A DNA stretch of 9,266 nucleotides. Source: an uncultured Sutterella sp. (GTDB lineage Bacteria > Pseudomonadota > Gammaproteobacteria > Burkholderiales > Burkholderiaceae_F). The DNA is taken from the NCBI GenBank assembly GCA_900552915.1, contig USBS01000072.1, positions 1 through 9,266 on the forward strand, in the 5' to 3' direction. Below the pieces are notes generated by a model. The model worked only from the letters and a program-made list of their open reading frames with translations. It was not told the DNA's origin and did no database searches. This document shows positions 1 through 6,714 of the stretch, in pieces (position 1 is the first letter of the stretch; the number at the start of each line of letters is the position of its first letter). The position numbers were made by a program, and so were the translations under genes.

Positions 1-416
1 CTCGCCATGCCGCGGCTGCCGCCCGAGGGCTGATGAATCATGATGCGCGAGTTCGGAAGCGAAAAACGCTTGCCCTTGGCGCCTGCGGCAAGCAGAAACG
101 CCCCCATGGAAGCGGCCATCCCGACGCAGATCGTCTGCACGTCGGGCTTGATGAACTGCATCGTGTCGTAGATGCCGAGGCCGGCGTAGACGGAACCGCC
201 GGGGCTGTTGATGTAAAGCGAAATGTCCTTGTCGGGGTTTTCGCTTTCGAGGAAAAGCAGCTGAGCAATGACGAGGTTGGCCGATTCGTCGTTGACTTCG
301 CCCGACAAAAAGACGATGCGGTCGCGCAGCAGGCGCGAGTAGATGTCGAAGCTGCGTTCGCCGCGGCCGCTCTGTTCGATTACCATCGGGATCAGTGCAT
401 TTTGAATGTCGTGCAT
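1..416 (-). CDS. clpP: ATP-dependent Clp protease proteolytic subunit ClpP (3' end missing)
   Basis: This is the serine peptidase subunit that stacks as two heptameric rings and degrades proteins fed in by ClpX or ClpA in the cytoplasm. The first 138 residues are present and the C-terminal third lies beyond the left edge. Visible landmarks are the N-terminal IPMVIEQ and RSFDIYSRLL segments, the YINSPGG oxyanion-hole strand (residues 68-74), the nucleophile Ser103 in GMAASMGAFLL, and the catalytic His128 in IMIHQP; the catalytic Asp is outside the window. The ATG at 416 is chosen because the leader length then matches the family; an in-frame ATG at 386 would remove the conserved IPM segment. 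Only a weak GGAA ribosome-binding sequence precedes it. The gene lies 244 bp downstream of tig on the same strand, the usual tig-clpP(-clpX) order. Identification is secure. Confidence 0.97.
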   Translation of the reverse strand, partial: MHDIQNALIPMVIEQSGRGERSFDIYSRLLRDRIVFLSGEVNDESANLVIAQLLFLESENPDKDISLYINSPGGSVYAGLGIYDTMQFIKPDVQTICVGMAASMGAFLLAAGAKGKRFSLPNSRIMIHQPSGGSRGMA

Positions 417-495
417 TTTTTTAAATTCCGTTCGTTGTTTGCAGTGCTCGCAAAAGTAGCAGAGAACGAAAAAGTTCGCGCGCTTTCGAGGGCTT

Positions 496-501
496 TTTAT
501 A
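496..501 (-). promoter_or_regulatory. Possible -10 element for clpP
   Basis: On the minus strand TATAAA lies 80 nt upstream of the clpP start. No good -35 hexamer is found at 16-18 bp; the nearest is TTTTTG at 517-522 with a 15-bp spacer. It would give clpP its own start downstream of the tig-end hairpins. No convincing heat-shock sigma-32 promoter was seen. Weak call. Confidence 0.25.
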
Positions 502-512
502 GCGACTTCTTA

Positions 513-569
513 CAAACAAAAACGGAAAAAAGCGTCGCAAGGCCTCGTGCCCCGTTTCGCTTTTTCCCG
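513..569 (-). terminator. Candidate terminator or attenuator at the end of tig
   Basis: On the minus strand CGGGAAAAAGCG (558-569) can pair with CGCTTTTTTCCG (523-534): twelve pairs, one of them G-U, with a 23-nt loop. The second arm runs into T-rich sequence (TTTTTGTTTG, 513-522). This resembles an intrinsic terminator with an A/U-rich stem and an unusually large loop. It may stop or reduce transcription from tig into clpP. The weak stem composition keeps confidence moderate. Confidence 0.4.
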
Positions 570-579
570 CTTCACGTGC

Positions 580-634
580 ATTGAGCGTCGGCTGCGTCGA
601 CGATCCTTTCGGGATCCTTCGACCGACGCTCAAT
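580..634. repeat. Perfect 12-bp inverted repeat (nested stem-loop) between tig and clpP
   Basis: ATTGAGCGTCGG (580-591) is mirrored exactly by CCGACGCTCAAT (623-634). Inside lie TCGA/TCGA (597-600 and 619-622) and GATCC/GGATC (602-606 and 612-616) closing a TTTCG loop. The folded form is a long nested hairpin starting 27 bp after the tig stop codon. No T-run follows on either strand, so it is not a textbook intrinsic terminator. It could protect the tig 3' end, be an RNA-processing site, or be a small dispersed repeat. Confidence 0.6.
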
Positions 635-660
635 CGGAGTTCGGAAGTATTTCCCGACTC

Positions 661-1983
661 TTATTCGCGGCCCATGCCGGAGAGCTGGTCGAACGTGACC
701 GTTTCTTCGGTGGTCTTGGCCTTGCTGAAGAGGAACTCGAGAGCCTTTTCTTCGAGCACGCGGCCGGCGAGATTGTTGCGCTGGTTCTTGACGAGGTCTT
801 CAACCACTTCCTCGGGCTGCTCGTAGGCGGCAGCGAGCATCGAGGCGCGGGCCTTGACGTCGTCGTCGGTGGCTTCAATCTTGTTCTGGTCGATGATGGC
901 GGTCACCATCATGCCGATGCGGGCCTGCTTCTTGGCGGGTTCGGCAAAGAGTTCGAGCGGAGCCTTCTGAGCCTTGCTGCCGTAGCTCATCATCATCTGC
1001 TGGAAGTTGGCGGCGAGGCGTTCCTGCTCGGCGTGCACGATGGCGCTCGGAGCCTGGAAGTCGCAAGCTTCGACAGCGGCGTTGAAGGCTTCGGTGCGGT
1101 TGCGTTCGTAGAGGCGTTCCTGCACTTCGCGTTCGATGTTGGTGCGGATTTCGGCCTTGAGAACATCCACGGATTCAACAGCCGGGTAGTGCGGCGCTTC
1201 GACCTTGGTGCATTCGAGATCGAACTGAGCGACCTTGCCGGCGAGTTCCTTGTTGCCGTAGTTTTCGGGGAACGTGAGCGTGAAGGTCTTCTTTTCGCCC
1301 GCAGCCATGCCGGTGGCGGCTTCTTCAAACTCGGGGAGCATGCGGCCCTGACCGAGCACGAAGACAAAGCCTTCGGCCTTGCCGCCCGCAAATTCAACAC
1401 CGTCGATCGTGCCGGTGAAGTTCACCGTCAGGCGGTCTTCGGCGGCAGCCTTGCGGCCTTCTTCTTCGGTGAAGGTCACGCGCTGCTTGACGATCGTGTC
1501 GATCGTCTTGTTGACGGCTTCGTCGTCGACCGTGCAGAGGTAGCGCTTGAGTTCAACGCCGGAGAAATCGGGCAGAACGATGTCGGGATAGACTTCGAAG
1601 GAAACTTCAAAGCGCAGATCCTGGCTGCCTTCGGCCGGAGCGAGCGGCTTGGCGTCGAACTGGCCGACCACGCGGTACTGACCTTCGCGCATGGCCTTGT
1701 TGGCTTCGCGTTCGAGAAGCTTGTTGACGACTTCGGCGGAAGCCTGCTGGCCGTACATGGCTTCGACCATGGCAAACGGCACGTGACCCGGACGGAAGCC
1801 GGGCATCTTGGCCTTCTTGGAGAGGCGACGCAGTTCCTTGGTGACGCCGTCCCGGAATTCCTTGCCGGAGATCGTCACTTCGAGAGTGCGCAGGTTCGGA
1901 TTGACAGCTTCCTTCGTTTCGACGGCTGCGGTTTCTTCCTTGACGGTTTCTTCTGCCTTCACGGCTTCTTGATTTTCGGTCAT
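661..1983 (-). CDS. tig: Trigger factor, ribosome-associated chaperone and peptidyl-prolyl isomerase
   Basis: The 440-residue product docks at the ribosomal exit tunnel and shields nascent chains. The ribosome-binding signature GFRPGHVP is at residues 62-69. A FKBP-like isomerase domain spans about 183-265, including TVNFTGTIDGVEFAGG and LPEFEEAATGM, followed by the long helical C-terminal substrate-binding domain. The E. coli protein is 432 residues. Here the ribosome-binding motif lies about 19 residues later than in E. coli because of an acidic, Glu/Lys/Ala-rich N-terminal extension (residues 1-28). No other in-frame ATG occurs before Met60, so the ATG at 1983 is the only sensible start; its upstream ribosome-binding sequence is a weak GAGAAAG. 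A near-consensus sigma-70 promoter lies about 110 bp upstream. The gene is followed by two hairpins and then clpP. Confidence 0.97.
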   Translation of the reverse strand: MTENQEAVKAEETVKEETAAVETKEAVNPNLRTLEVTISGKEFRDGVTKELRRLSKKAKMPGFRPGHVPFAMVEAMYGQQASAEVVNKLLEREANKAMREGQYRVVGQFDAKPLAPAEGSQDLRFEVSFEVYPDIVLPDFSGVELKRYLCTVDDEAVNKTIDTIVKQRVTFTEEEGRKAAAEDRLTVNFTGTIDGVEFAGGKAEGFVFVLGQGRMLPEFEEAATGMAAGEKKTFTLTFPENYGNKELAGKVAQFDLECTKVEAPHYPAVESVDVLKAEIRTNIEREVQERLYERNRTEAFNAAVEACDFQAPSAIVHAEQERLAANFQQMMMSYGSKAQKAPLELFAEPAKKQARIGMMVTAIIDQNKIEATDDDVKARASMLAAAYEQPEEVVEDLVKNQRNNLAGRVLEEKALEFLFSKAKTTEETVTFDQLSGMGRE

Positions 1984-2000
1984 TGTTTTTCTTTCTCTAA

Positions 2001-2087
2001 GCGCCCGTAGGCCGCGGCCTTGACCGCGTTAAAGCGCATATAAGTCGGTTGAAAATTCGGTACAAACAGGGCCTTGTCGCGCCCGTA
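2001..2087. repeat. 9-bp direct repeats bracketing the tig leader
   Basis: GCGCCCGTA occurs at 2001-2009 and again at 2079-2087, that is, at both ends of the tig 5' untranslated region. The first copy is followed by the perfect palindrome GGCCGCGGCC (2010-2019). On the transcript these could form alternative pairings close to the ribosome-binding site. No known riboswitch or leader family is recognised, and chance is possible in GC-rich sequence. Confidence 0.3.
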
Positions 2088-2095
2088 AGCGCCGG

Positions 2096-2126
2096 ATTAT
2101 ACCAAAAGAGAAGCCCGTCTTTGCAA
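2096..2126 (-). promoter_or_regulatory. Sigma-70 promoter of tig
   Basis: On the minus strand a perfect -10 TATAAT (2096-2101) is preceded by TTGCAA (2121-2126, four of six matches to TTGACA) across a slightly long 19-bp spacer. Transcription would start near 2089, giving tig a leader of about 105 nt. Confidence 0.65.
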
Positions 2127-2225
2127 GGATTTCCGCAACATCAGGCACGCCGGCGCAATCACGATCGGAAACATTTCGCAGATCGGACGTTTCGCTGTCG
2201 GCCGCGTCAACGCCGTCGGCATGCG

Positions 2226-2231
2226 TACAAT
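2226..2231 (+). promoter_or_regulatory. Possible -10 element for the FGGY kinase
   Basis: TACAAT matches the -10 consensus at five of six positions and would start transcription about 36 nt before the kinase ATG. No recognisable -35 hexamer lies at 16-18 bp, so it would need an activator if real. Confidence 0.3.
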
Positions 2232-2273
2232 TCACGGTAATCGTTTTCATATCCCCATTTTTGAGGATTCACA

Positions 2274-3836
2274 ATGGCAAAGCTTTACATGGGTTTCGAT
2301 GCGGGCACCCAGTCCGTCAAAGTCGCCGTCTATGACGAAAACTTCAAGCCGGTCGCCTCGCATTCGCTTCCCACCACTCTGCACTACCCGCAGCCGGGCT
2401 GGGTGCAGATGAACATCGACGAATTTCTCAACATCACGGTCGAGTGCATGAGAAAAACCGTCGAAGACGTCAAAGGCAAGGGCTACAGCGCCTCCGACAT
2501 CGCCGCCGTCATGGGCGACGGCATCATCTGCGGCATCTGCGGCGTGGACGAAAACGGCAAGGCCGTCACGCCCTACATCAATTATCTCGACAGCCGCACC
2601 CAGGACGACGTCGACGCGATCAATGCGCAAAACCTCGACATCTGGGGCCGCGAAACGGGCAACCCGGAAGCCAACTGCATGTTCCCGGCGATGTTTGCCC
2701 GCTGGTTCATCAAAAACAGCGAAGCGTTCCGCAACAAAGGCGTGAAGTTCGTTCACAACGCGCCCTACAGCCTCATGAATCTGGCCGGACTCAAAGGCAA
2801 AGACGCCTTCATCGACTGGGGCGCCATGTCGGGCTGGGGCTTGGGCTACAAGGTTGAAAAGAAGGATTGGTCCGACGAGCAGCTCGCCATTCTCGGCATC
2901 GACAAGAAATACATGCCGCGCATTCTCAAGCCCTGGGACATTGTGGGCGGCGTAAGCGAAGAAATGGCCGAGCGTACGGGACTTGTCGCGGGCACGCCCG
3001 TTTGTGCGGGCGCGGGCGACACGATGCAGTCGATGCTGGGCTCCGGCGTCTTCGAAGCAGGCCAAGGCGTCGACGTTGCAGGCACCTGCGCCATGTTCTG
3101 CGTCTCCACCAAGGGTATCGTGCCGGAACTCTCCAAAAAGGGCTCCGGGCTGATCTTTAATAGCGGCACCCTTCCCGACTCTTATTTTTATTGGGGCTTC
3201 ATCCGCACCGGCGGCTTGTCGCTGCGCTGGTTTAAGGACAACATCTGCCGCAAAGCCGACGATTCGAGCTACTACCGCGTTCTTTCCGAAAAGGCTGAGG
3301 AAGTGCCCGCAGGCAGCAACGGCGTCGTGTTCCTCCCCTACCTTACAGGCGGCACGGGCGACTTTAAGGGCGCAAGCGGCATGTTCCTCAACATGACTCT
3401 TGACGACGATCAGTTCGTGCAGTGGCGCGCTGTTTTGGAAGCGATCGGCTACGACTACATGGAAATCACGGACACGTACCGCGCTGCGGGCGTGGACCTC
3501 AACCGCATCACCGTGACCGAAGGCGGCAGCCGCGATTCGCTTTGGAATCAGATCAAGGCCGATATGCTCGACGCCACCGTTGTGCGCTACCGCAACGCGG
3601 GCGGCGCTGTCGTCACCAACTGCGTTTTTGCCGCCAAGGCCGCAGGCCACATCGACGAAGTCCGACCGCTTCTTGAAAAGACCATCATCAAGGACGCTGA
3701 GTACACGCCCAACGCAGACAACTCGGCGCTTTACCGCAAGCTCTTTGAACTGAAGAGTCGCTTGGTGAAGACCGATCTGCAAAGCGCATACGCCACGCTC
3801 ATGAACATGCGCGAGACGAAGGTGAAGAAAGACTGA
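2274..3836 (+). CDS. FGGY-family carbohydrate kinase, substrate unknown
   Basis: The 520-residue product is expected to phosphorylate a sugar, sugar alcohol or related polyol with ATP in the cytoplasm. Its length is normal for the family (about 480-550). The N-terminal phosphate-loop motif is DAGTQSVKV (residues 9-17). The catalytic base is probably Asp249 in AGAGDTMQSMLGSG. The second FGGY signature is GGSRDSLWNQIKADM (417-431), followed by a nucleotide-contact segment around AGGAVVTNCVFAA (442-454). Where xylulokinases have a QMHG-type substrate motif this protein has MGDGIICG (80-87), so the substrate cannot be assigned. The start has a good GAGGA ribosome-binding site 6 nt upstream (2263-2267). 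The gene stands alone, divergent from tig and convergent with the flavoprotein gene; no transporter or sugar-pathway gene adjoins it. Family assignment is secure. Confidence 0.93.
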   Translation: MAKLYMGFDAGTQSVKVAVYDENFKPVASHSLPTTLHYPQPGWVQMNIDEFLNITVECMRKTVEDVKGKGYSASDIAAVMGDGIICGICGVDENGKAVTPYINYLDSRTQDDVDAINAQNLDIWGRETGNPEANCMFPAMFARWFIKNSEAFRNKGVKFVHNAPYSLMNLAGLKGKDAFIDWGAMSGWGLGYKVEKKDWSDEQLAILGIDKKYMPRILKPWDIVGGVSEEMAERTGLVAGTPVCAGAGDTMQSMLGSGVFEAGQGVDVAGTCAMFCVSTKGIVPELSKKGSGLIFNSGTLPDSYFYWGFIRTGGLSLRWFKDNICRKADDSSYYRVLSEKAEEVPAGSNGVVFLPYLTGGTGDFKGASGMFLNMTLDDDQFVQWRAVLEAIGYDYMEITDTYRAAGVDLNRITVTEGGSRDSLWNQIKADMLDATVVRYRNAGGAVVTNCVFAAKAAGHIDEVRPLLEKTIIKDAEYTPNADNSALYRKLFELKSRLVKTDLQSAYATLMNMRETKVKKD

Positions 3837-3864
3837 TCTCGCCGTCGGTTTAGGTTCGAAAAAA

Positions 3865-3910
3865 CGCCCCGGGAAGATGCAAAGTCTTTCCGGGGCGAAA
3901 CTTTTTTAAG
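3865..3910. terminator. Bidirectional intrinsic terminator between kinase and flavoprotein genes
   Basis: A 13-bp stem (3865-3877 with 3885-3897, one G-T pair) has a GC-rich CGCCCCGG/CCGGGGCG base and a 7-nt loop. On the plus strand it is followed by CTTTTTT (3901-3907). On the minus strand it is followed by TTTTTT (complement of 3859-3864). It can therefore end transcripts of both converging genes. Confidence 0.88.
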
Positions 3911-3918
3911 TTTAAAAA

Positions 3919-5424
3919 TTACTTCTTTTCAAGCGTCATGATGTGTTCGACGGCGATGCGGCCGGAATTGATAGCAAAGGACGAAGCCGTACCTTCGCCG
4001 ATTCTCAGGTCGTAGCTGTCGCCGTAGACGCCGCCCGCGTCATGGCCGATGGCGTACAAGCCGGGGATGGCCTTCTCGTGCGCATCGACCACTTCAAGGT
4101 TTTCCGTGACCTTCACGCCGTTGAGCGAAGCGAGCGTGTGAAGCTTACCTTTGAGCACATAGAAAGGAGCCTTGCTGACGGCGCGCAGATAGTACTTGTC
4201 CTTGCCGAACTGATCGTCGCGGCCCTGCTTGGCAAACTTCGTCATATCGGCGGCAGCGCGCTTAAGGTTTTCAGGATCGAGCCCGGCCTTCTTGGCAACT
4301 TCTTCGATCGTATCGCCCTTAAAGACGTCGCCGCGCTTGATGCCGGCTTCGATCATGGCCGGAAGTTCCTTGGCTTTCTGGTGGCGCTGGATGAAGTTGC
4401 CGCAGGGATTGAGATAACCCTTGCTGGCAAGTTCCTCGACCAAAGCCTGGTCAAACACCACATAGGTCCATTCGCCGGAGCGCAGGATGGCGTTTGAAGC
4501 CACCGGCCAATCGAGCGTCAGCTGCTCGTTGAAGAAGCGGTTGCCGGCAGCGTCGACATAAAGCTGGCTTTGACGGAACAAGGCGCGCAGCTCCTTGTTA
4601 GGACCGTTGCAGATCGCTTCGCCTTCAAGCGGATTGAAAGCGCCGTTGATCATCATCGGGCCCATGTTGTCGCCCACGGCACCGACTTCCATCGCCATTC
4701 GGATGCCGTCGCCCGTGCGGCCCGGAGCGCCGGACGGAACCAGGTCCTGACCGGAATATTTCTTCACCAGTTCGGCATTGAAGTTGTAGCCGCCGGTAGC
4801 GAGAATCACGTACTTGGCGTTGACCGTGACCTTTTCCTTGTTTTCCGTATCGTAGGCTTCAACGCCGGCTACACGGCCGTTTTTGGTAATGAGCTTCTGA
4901 CCGGGAGTCTGCAGAAGCAGCGTTCCGCCCGCCTTTTCAAAGGCCTTGGTCATGGCCGCGGGCAGCGACCCTGCCTCGGGATAGATGTGCCAAGTCATGT
5001 CTTTGTTGCCGGCCCATACCGACTTCACTTCCTTCCAATGCACACCGTGATCCCAGACCCACTGAATGGTCTTAGGCGATTCGTCGATGAAGCGCTTCAC
5101 AAGCGGCGCGTTGATGCGCCAGTGATGGTATTCACCCATGCGGTTGAATTCTTCGAGCTTGGTGAGCTTCACGCCCGCCTTCTTCTGCATGAAGGACTCA
5201 ACGGCAAAAGAGCCTTCCATGTAGTTGCCGGCGCCGCCCGTAAAGGCGTTCTTTTCGAGAAGCACGGTCTTGAGGCCGGCTTCTTGAGCGCTTGCTGCTG
5301 CAACGGTACCGCCGGCGCCGCCGCCCACCACCACGACATCGGCATCGATCACGCGATCGGCCATAGCCGGGCACGCCATGCAAATGGCAGACATCAGAGC
5401 CGTCAGCTGAATAATCTTTTTCAT
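3919..5424 (-). CDS. Exported FAD-binding fumarate-reductase-like flavoprotein
   Basis: The 501-residue product resembles the flavoprotein part of soluble periplasmic fumarate and urocanate-type reductases, which pass respiratory electrons to an unsaturated acceptor. A Sec signal peptide ends near AMA-D (residues 20-23), with no twin-arginine motif. The FAD dinucleotide fold follows as DVVVVGGGAGG (29-39) with Glu57 as the likely ribose ligand, and an ATGGY segment lies at 209-213. Substrate-site candidates are Glu300 in RFFNE, His429 in GKLHT, and possibly Arg473 in DLRIGEG. There is no CxxCH haem motif and no FMN-binding domain, so electrons must come from a separate cytochrome not in this window. 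The ATG at 5424 is favoured by a strong GAGGAG site 6 nt upstream and the signal peptide; the open frame extends to 5862 but overlaps the divergent regulator. Substrate is unknown; a dehydrogenase role is possible. Confidence 0.88.
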   Translation of the reverse strand: MKKIIQLTALMSAICMACPAMADRVIDADVVVVGGGAGGTVAAASAQEAGLKTVLLEKNAFTGGAGNYMEGSFAVESFMQKKAGVKLTKLEEFNRMGEYHHWRINAPLVKRFIDESPKTIQWVWDHGVHWKEVKSVWAGNKDMTWHIYPEAGSLPAAMTKAFEKAGGTLLLQTPGQKLITKNGRVAGVEAYDTENKEKVTVNAKYVILATGGYNFNAELVKKYSGQDLVPSGAPGRTGDGIRMAMEVGAVGDNMGPMMINGAFNPLEGEAICNGPNKELRALFRQSQLYVDAAGNRFFNEQLTLDWPVASNAILRSGEWTYVVFDQALVEELASKGYLNPCGNFIQRHQKAKELPAMIEAGIKRGDVFKGDTIEEVAKKAGLDPENLKRAAADMTKFAKQGRDDQFGKDKYYLRAVSKAPFYVLKGKLHTLASLNGVKVTENLEVVDAHEKAIPGLYAIGHDAGGVYGDSYDLRIGEGTASSFAINSGRIAVEHIMTLEKK

Positions 5425-5494
5425 CTTTCTCTCCTCTCGTAGAAAGTGCTGGTTCGTTTGTTTAGAGGCGCCAGAATGCCTCCTTACGTCGATC

Positions 5495-5523
5495 CTAATC
5501 ATCTCCCGTTCGGTAATAAACAA
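5495..5523 (-). promoter_or_regulatory. Weak candidate promoter of the flavoprotein gene
   Basis: On the minus strand TTGTTT (5518-5523) is followed after 17 bp by GATTAG (5495-5500), only three of six matches to the -10 consensus. A start near 5488 would place the LysR dyad centre (5550) at about -62, the usual position of an activating LysR site. A poor promoter would fit activator dependence. The reasoning is partly circular, so confidence is low. Confidence 0.3.
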
Positions 5524-5538
5524 CACATTCCGAAAAAG

Positions 5539-5561
5539 ATTAATGCGAAATCTGCAACAAT
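5539..5561. promoter_or_regulatory. LysR-type operator (T-N11-A dyad) between flavoprotein and lysR genes
   Basis: A 23-bp perfect symmetric dyad, ATTNNTGC-N7-GCANNAAT, is centred on 5550. Its core is T-N11-A, the classic LysR-type binding pattern. It lies 28 nt upstream of the regulator's ATG and about 115 nt upstream of the flavoprotein start. This arrangement is typical for autorepression of the regulator and activation of the divergent target. Confidence 0.65.
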
Positions 5562-5589
5562 TTGGTTTGGGAAAAAACGGAGATCCGCC

Positions 5590-6513
5590 ATGGACAGAAT
5601 CTCTTTGCTGCGCTTTTTTCTTCGAACGGCCGACACGGGAAGCTTTACCGTCGCCTCTCAGCAGCTCGGCGTTTCGCTGGCAAGCGTCAGCCGCGGCATC
5701 GACGCACTGGAAAAAGAATTGGGCACGCCGCTTTTTGTGCGTACCACACGCAAAGTGACATTGACGACCGCCGGCAAAGCATTGGTGAAAAAAGCCCGCG
5801 AAATTCTGCTCATCTACGACGGCATGCAGTCCGACGCACGCACCATTGCGGGCATTGCACAAAGCGGGGAACTCAGGATTTCTTCAAGCAGCGTCATCGC
5901 CGTGGCGTTTCTGCAACATGTGATCCTGCAATTTCGCTCACTCTACCCGCAGATCCAGGTCGACTTGTACGCGGCCGACGAAAATGTGGATCCGGCCGCG
6001 CAAGCCATCGACATCGCCTTTAAGGTCGGCAACCGTCTCCCCGAGGCCTTCGTCGCCAGGCGCATCGGTTTTGTTCGCAGCGTACTGGCCGCTTCGCCCG
6101 ATTACCTCAAAAAGTCTTCTGCGCCCGTCGCTCCAAGCGATTTGGACAAGCACGAATGCATCCTCAATACGTACCTCGGTCGTTCCTTCAGACTTGTGAA
6201 TGCCGTGGGCGAAAGCGCGCTGCACGATGTCGTATCAACCTTTTCGAGCAACAACACGTTTGTCTGCTGCCAGATGTGCCTGCAAGGTCAAGGCATCGCG
6301 ATGCTTCCGCTCGATCTGATCGCTCCGTACCTCGACTCCGGCCGCTTGATCCGCATTCTGCCCGAATGGGAAGGTGAGATCTACAACTTCTATGCACTGA
6401 CGGCCACACGTTTTATGACGAGCGCCGCCCGTCAATTCCTCAGCCTTGTCGAAACACATCTGAAGCGCTCCGGCGGCAGCGTCTATTCGGCCTTTGCCAA
6501 TCCGATGCCGTAG
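5590..6513 (+). CDS. LysR-family transcriptional regulator, probable regulator of the flavoprotein gene
   Basis: The 307-residue product has the normal LysR length and layout. An N-terminal winged helix-turn-helix (about residues 1-60) contains GSFTVASQQLGVSLASVSRGIDALEKELG-type sequence across residues 17-45, then FVRTTRKVTLTTAG. A linker helix follows, then an effector-binding domain of two alpha/beta lobes (about 90-295). The sequence style is close to the DmlR/CrgA-like group. The ATG at 5590 is chosen over upstream starts in the same frame (from 5446) because it begins the conserved domain exactly and has GGAG 7 nt upstream (5579-5582). It is divergent from the flavoprotein gene with a LysR-type dyad between them, so it probably senses that reductase's substrate or a related carboxylate. 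The inducer is not known. Confidence 0.93.
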   Translation: MDRISLLRFFLRTADTGSFTVASQQLGVSLASVSRGIDALEKELGTPLFVRTTRKVTLTTAGKALVKKAREILLIYDGMQSDARTIAGIAQSGELRISSSSVIAVAFLQHVILQFRSLYPQIQVDLYAADENVDPAAQAIDIAFKVGNRLPEAFVARRIGFVRSVLAASPDYLKKSSAPVAPSDLDKHECILNTYLGRSFRLVNAVGESALHDVVSTFSSNNTFVCCQMCLQGQGIAMLPLDLIAPYLDSGRLIRILPEWEGEIYNFYALTATRFMTSAARQFLSLVETHLKRSGGSVYSAFANPMP

Positions 6514-6615
6514 GTAAGGAACACCGACGCCAGCCTACAAGCATTGTCTCCGGCTGCGCCGCTCACCGGTCAGCCAATGGCGATTTGCATGAGAAAAAAT
6601 TCCTCTGAAACCGAC

Positions 6616-6714
6616 ATATTCACAATCCTGTGGACAACCGCTGTGGACAACTTGAGAAACTTTTAAAAATCAAGATGTTGCAAATGTGCTCAATTTTTAG
6701 GCACTTGTGAATTA
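6616..6714. other. Cluster of DnaA-box-like 9-mers with an AT-rich segment
   Basis: Within 100 bp of non-coding DNA there are four 9-mers close to the DnaA box TTATNCACA. They are ATATTCACA (6616-6624, 8/9), TGTGGACAA (6629-6637) and TGTGGACAA (6642-6650), which read TTGTCCACA on the minus strand (8/9 each), and TGTGAATTA (6706-6714, minus strand, 8/9). The middle two form an 11-bp direct repeat, CTGTGGACAAC, with a 13-bp period. An AT-rich stretch (about 6655-6700) lies between boxes three and four. This resembles part of a replication origin or a DnaA-titrating or regulatory site. No dnaA, dnaN or rep gene is in the window. Confidence 0.4.

Noticed and set aside
547..2010. Plus-strand open frame of 487 codons antisense to tig
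   Set aside because: It is the mirror of the well-supported trigger factor gene; its composition (long runs of Gly, Phe, Ala, Asp, Val, His) is typical of an antisense shadow in high-GC coding DNA, with no recognisable domain.
2247..3782. Minus-strand open frame of 511 codons antisense to the FGGY kinase
   Set aside because: Shadow of the kinase codons; no family motif, and the sense frame has full FGGY signatures and a good ribosome-binding site.
4570..5442. Plus-strand open frame of 290 codons antisense to the flavoprotein gene
   Set aside because: Shadow frame without motifs; the sense frame carries the signal peptide and FAD fold.
5446..5589. N-terminal extension of the first LysR frame
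   Set aside because: The LysR domain begins at the ATG at 5590 with GGAG at proper spacing; the extension covers the operator and lacks homology-like features.
5425..5862. N-terminal extension of the flavoprotein frame
   Set aside because: It would overlap the divergent LysR gene and the operator, and would bury a clear signal peptide that has its own strong ribosome-binding site.
6552..6575. GGCTG/CAGCC hairpin after the first LysR gene
   Set aside because: Only a 5-bp stem with a 14-nt loop and no T-run; too weak to call a terminator.
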